From Stenotrophomonas rhizophila (GTDB lineage Bacteria; Pseudomonadota; Gammaproteobacteria; Xanthomonadales; Xanthomonadaceae), in assembly GCF_001704155.1 (NCBI RefSeq), contig NZ_CP016294.1, forward strand, positions 3,965,501-4,029,500: 64,000 nt of DNA, in the 5' to 3' direction. Numbering within the stretch: position 1 is the stretch's first letter; each line of letters begins with the position of its first letter. The translations under genes and the position numbers were made by a program. Below, in pieces: positions 62,294 to 64,000 of this stretch. The notes beneath the pieces are model-generated. The model saw only the letters and a program-made list of their open reading frames with translations, made no database searches and had not been told where the DNA came from.

Positions 62294-62318
62294 GTAGGTA
62301 TCGACCGCTGGTCGATAC
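62294..62318. repeat. GTAG palindromic element, GTATCGACC stem
   Basis: GTAG, GTATCGACC, gct, GGTCGATAC. It has the same stem as 2609-2633 and stands five bases from the lpxO stop. Confidence 0.8.
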
Positions 62319-62323
62319 AGGCC

Positions 62324-63229
62324 TCAAAGGGCCCAGATTCCCGCGATCACCAGCAGCACCAACCCCCACTTGATCGCGTGGTAGGCGAACGCGCTCCTGG
62401 CGCGCAGCGCCTTGGCCTTCAGCCGCACCTTGTACAGGCCACCGAATGCCTTGTTGACTCCGCCGGTCGGGTCACCCGGGAAGTTCGGCGAGGCGCCGCC
62501 GGCCAGCAGCGTCGACGCCACCGCGCGGTTGAACAGGCCCGGCAGGCCGAATCGCAGCGGGCGGGCGATGTCGCAGAACAGGATCACCCGGTCCGCATCG
62601 GTCTCGTTGTGCGCGTGGTGGATGTAGGTTTCGTCGAACATCATCCACTCGCCATCGCGCCAGCTCTTGCGGATGCCGTCCACCTCGATGTAGCAGCGGT
62701 CATCGTTCGGCGTGGCCAGGCCCAGGTGCAGGCGCAGCGAACCGGCGAACGGGTCGCGGTGCGGGCGCAGCTCGCTGCCCGGCGGCAGTTGGGCGAACAT
62801 TGCCGCGCGCACGTCCGGGATCGACTCCAGCAACGCCGTGGTCTTCGGGCACAGCTGCTTCGCCGACGGGTGCGACGGGCCGTACCACTTCAGGTAGAAG
62901 CGCTTCCAGCCGCGGCGGAAGAACGAGTTGAAGCCCGCATCGTTGTAACTGCTCGACGCGGCGATCTTTTCCGCATCGCGCAGCGCCAGCGCCTCGTCGC
63001 GGATCATCTGCCAGTTGTCGCGCAGCGGCTGCAGCTGCGGGAACGACTGGCCCGGATCCAGGAACGGCGTGGTCGGCACCTTCGAGAAAAAGTACATGAC
63101 CACGTTGATCGGGGCCATGAAGCTGGAATGGTCGAGCAGCTGGCGCGACCAGCGCGCGCGTACCTTGCCGCGGTAGTGCACGTACAGCACGCATGCCACG
63201 AACAGGGCCACCACAATAATCTTGATCAT
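62324..63229 (-). CDS. lpxO: LpxO-like lipid A 2-hydroxylase (aspartyl/asparaginyl beta-hydroxylase fold)
   Basis: This Fe(II)/2-oxoglutarate dioxygenase probably 2-hydroxylates a lipid A acyl chain. The 301-residue protein has an N-terminal membrane anchor (IIVVALFVACVLYVHY), NSFFRRGWKRFYLKWYG, the iron-binding HxD in LRPHRDPFAGSLRLHLGL and the distal His in DETYIHHAHNETDADRVIL. Further hydrophobic stretches lie at the end. Homology and the membrane anchor favour MIKIIVVAL at 63229 as the start. It converges with speE. Confidence 0.88.
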   Translation of the reverse strand: MIKIIVVALFVACVLYVHYRGKVRARWSRQLLDHSSFMAPINVVMYFFSKVPTTPFLDPGQSFPQLQPLRDNWQMIRDEALALRDAEKIAASSSYNDAGFNSFFRRGWKRFYLKWYGPSHPSAKQLCPKTTALLESIPDVRAAMFAQLPPGSELRPHRDPFAGSLRLHLGLATPNDDRCYIEVDGIRKSWRDGEWMMFDETYIHHAHNETDADRVILFCDIARPLRFGLPGLFNRAVASTLLAGGASPNFPGDPTGGVNKAFGGLYKVRLKAKALRARSAFAYHAIKWGLVLLVIAGIWAL

Positions 63230-63685
63230 CAAGCATCCACCGGCCGCTGCCGGACGCCCATACGGGCCAAAAGAGGGGGAGAGCCGGGCGCGACGGAGAC
63301 GTGCCGTCAGGTGCGGTGCTGCCGCGCAGGCCGTGTTCAACACCGCTATGGTCCGCACCCTTCCTGTCCCGGTCAAGCCGGTCGGACGGGACGTTCATGC
63401 CCACCTGTCGACGCGCCTCACGACGGCCGTGGGAACGAGGCATCGGCTCAAGCAGCGACCAACCAGATGCAAGTCATTGATTTTGAATGTTTATCCATGG
63501 AACCAGGCGCTGCGCGCCGCGTGAACGCGACAAACTGTTCCACCCCCGGTTATGACATTTTTCCGACAAAGGGTGGTTTGGTGTACTCGCGAGTACTAAA
63601 ATTAACGAAATCATCACCCTCCCCCATTCAGCAGCACCGGTACGCCTGACGCTTTGCGCCGACCGCCGGGTCGCCCCAGAACGTC
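63230..63685. other. 456-base gap between lpxO and the kinase-like gene
   Basis: No credible gene is seen. A 60-codon rightward frame from about 63467 lacks a ribosome site. The right half is unusually A/T-rich for this genome and contains a 14-bp palindrome at 63583-63596. It should hold divergent promoters. Confidence 0.45.
63583..63596. promoter_or_regulatory. perfect 14-bp palindrome, candidate operator
   Basis: GTACTCGCGAGTAC is fully symmetric and is followed by TAAAATTAACG. It lies 90 bases before the kinase-like gene. The form resembles operators of TetR-type dimers. No regulator gene is adjacent in the window. Confidence 0.45.
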
Positions 63686-64000
63686 ATGAATACAATCGTT
63701 GCTTCGTGTGTCGACGACACCGCCCCCGCCGAGCTGCTCAAGCGCGGCGAACGCCTGCTTGAACCCGATGTCTACCGCACCTGCCTCAATGGGCAGCCGG
63801 CCGTGGTCAAGGACTACACCCGCTACCGCGGCACCCCGCTGTCGCCCATTGCGCGCCTGCTGGTCCGTCGCGAAGCGCGCATCCTGCAGCGCCTGGCCGG
63901 CTGGAAGCACGCGCCGGCCCTGCTCGGCACCATCGGTGGCCTCGCACTGGGCATGGAGTTCATTCCCGGGCAGACCCTGAGCGCGGCCCAGTCGGTGGGC
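63686..64000 (+). CDS. protein-kinase-like (RIO/Kdo-kinase-like) protein, truncated by the window
   Basis: The first 105 codons are present and run off the edge with no stop. They show a kinase-like N-lobe: VYRTCLNGQPAVVKDYTRYR (lysine in VVKDY), LLVRREARILQRLAGWKH (alpha C Glu) and LALGMEFIPGQTLS (hinge). Small kinases of this kind act on lipopolysaccharide core or on proteins. The position beside lpxO favours an envelope role, which is inferred. Confidence 0.65.
   Translation, partial: MNTIVASCVDDTAPAELLKRGERLLEPDVYRTCLNGQPAVVKDYTRYRGTPLSPIARLLVRREARILQRLAGWKHAPALLGTIGGLALGMEFIPGQTLSAAQSVG

Noticed and set aside
63467..63649. 60-codon rightward frame before the kinase-like gene
   Set aside because: No ribosome site, no recognisable features, and it overlaps the likely control region.

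Overview
The window is a GC-rich, gene-dense chromosomal segment of a gammaproteobacterium of the Xanthomonadaceae, most likely Stenotrophomonas or a close relative. The main reasons are a CRP-like Clp regulator of Xanthomonas type, an OpgB of Xanthomonas length, a type IV secretion effector ending in an XVIPCD domain, and scattered palindromic repeats that open with GTAG, as the SMAG/REP elements of Stenotrophomonas do. No rRNA, tRNA, CRISPR array, insertion sequence or prophage was seen.

Layout. 0.1-2.6 kb: speD, clp and a TSUP permease. 2.6-7.4 kb: a leftward tryptophan operon, trpE-trpG-trpD-trpC, closed by a HAD phosphatase. 7.7-11.1 kb: an accessory island with a lipase-like XVIPCD effector and a divergent ankyrin lipoprotein that may be its immunity protein. 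11.1-14.6 kb: a lipid kinase, a NYN-domain protein bracketed by terminators, a GNAT acetyltransferase, rpe and a J-domain membrane protein. 14.7-22.7 kb: purC, an Mpo1-like protein and a six-gene Pha/Mrp multisubunit cation/proton antiporter operon. 22.7-29.2 kb: a CaCA exchanger, a lipoprotein, the tyrosine catabolic pair hmgA-hpd with a divergent MarR regulator, and two unknown proteins. 29.4-37 kb: a thioredoxin-like lipoprotein, a POT peptide transporter, tryptophan 2,3-dioxygenase, and a pyruvate dehydrogenase operon (E1 alpha, E1 beta, an SH3 protein, E2). 37-53 kb: a diguanylate cyclase, a YedI-like protein, an ABC1/UbiB kinase, opgB, a 1,985-codon reading frame of unknown function and an MscS-type channel. 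53-58.7 kb: a lipocalin, an FAD oxidoreductase, secreted proteins, and a PepSY/response-regulator/histidine-kinase operon. 58.6-64 kb: tandem repeats, a small DUF6122-like protein, the divergent polyamine genes speA and speE, lpxO, and a truncated kinase-like gene at the edge.

How the genes fit together. SpeA makes agmatine from arginine. SpeD makes decarboxylated S-adenosylmethionine, which SpeE uses to make spermidine. Aromatic amino acid metabolism appears three times: tryptophan synthesis, tryptophan degradation (kynA) and tyrosine degradation (hpd, hmgA). Envelope and osmotic functions recur (Pha antiporter, OpgB, MscS channel, LpxO, lipocalin).

Most notable: the effector/ankyrin pair; the giant uncharacterised protein between opgB and the MscS channel; the NYN gene flanked by inward-pointing terminators; and three short tandem arrays that each abut the GTAG or CTAC end of a palindromic element, one of them grown from the 3' end of the histidine kinase gene.
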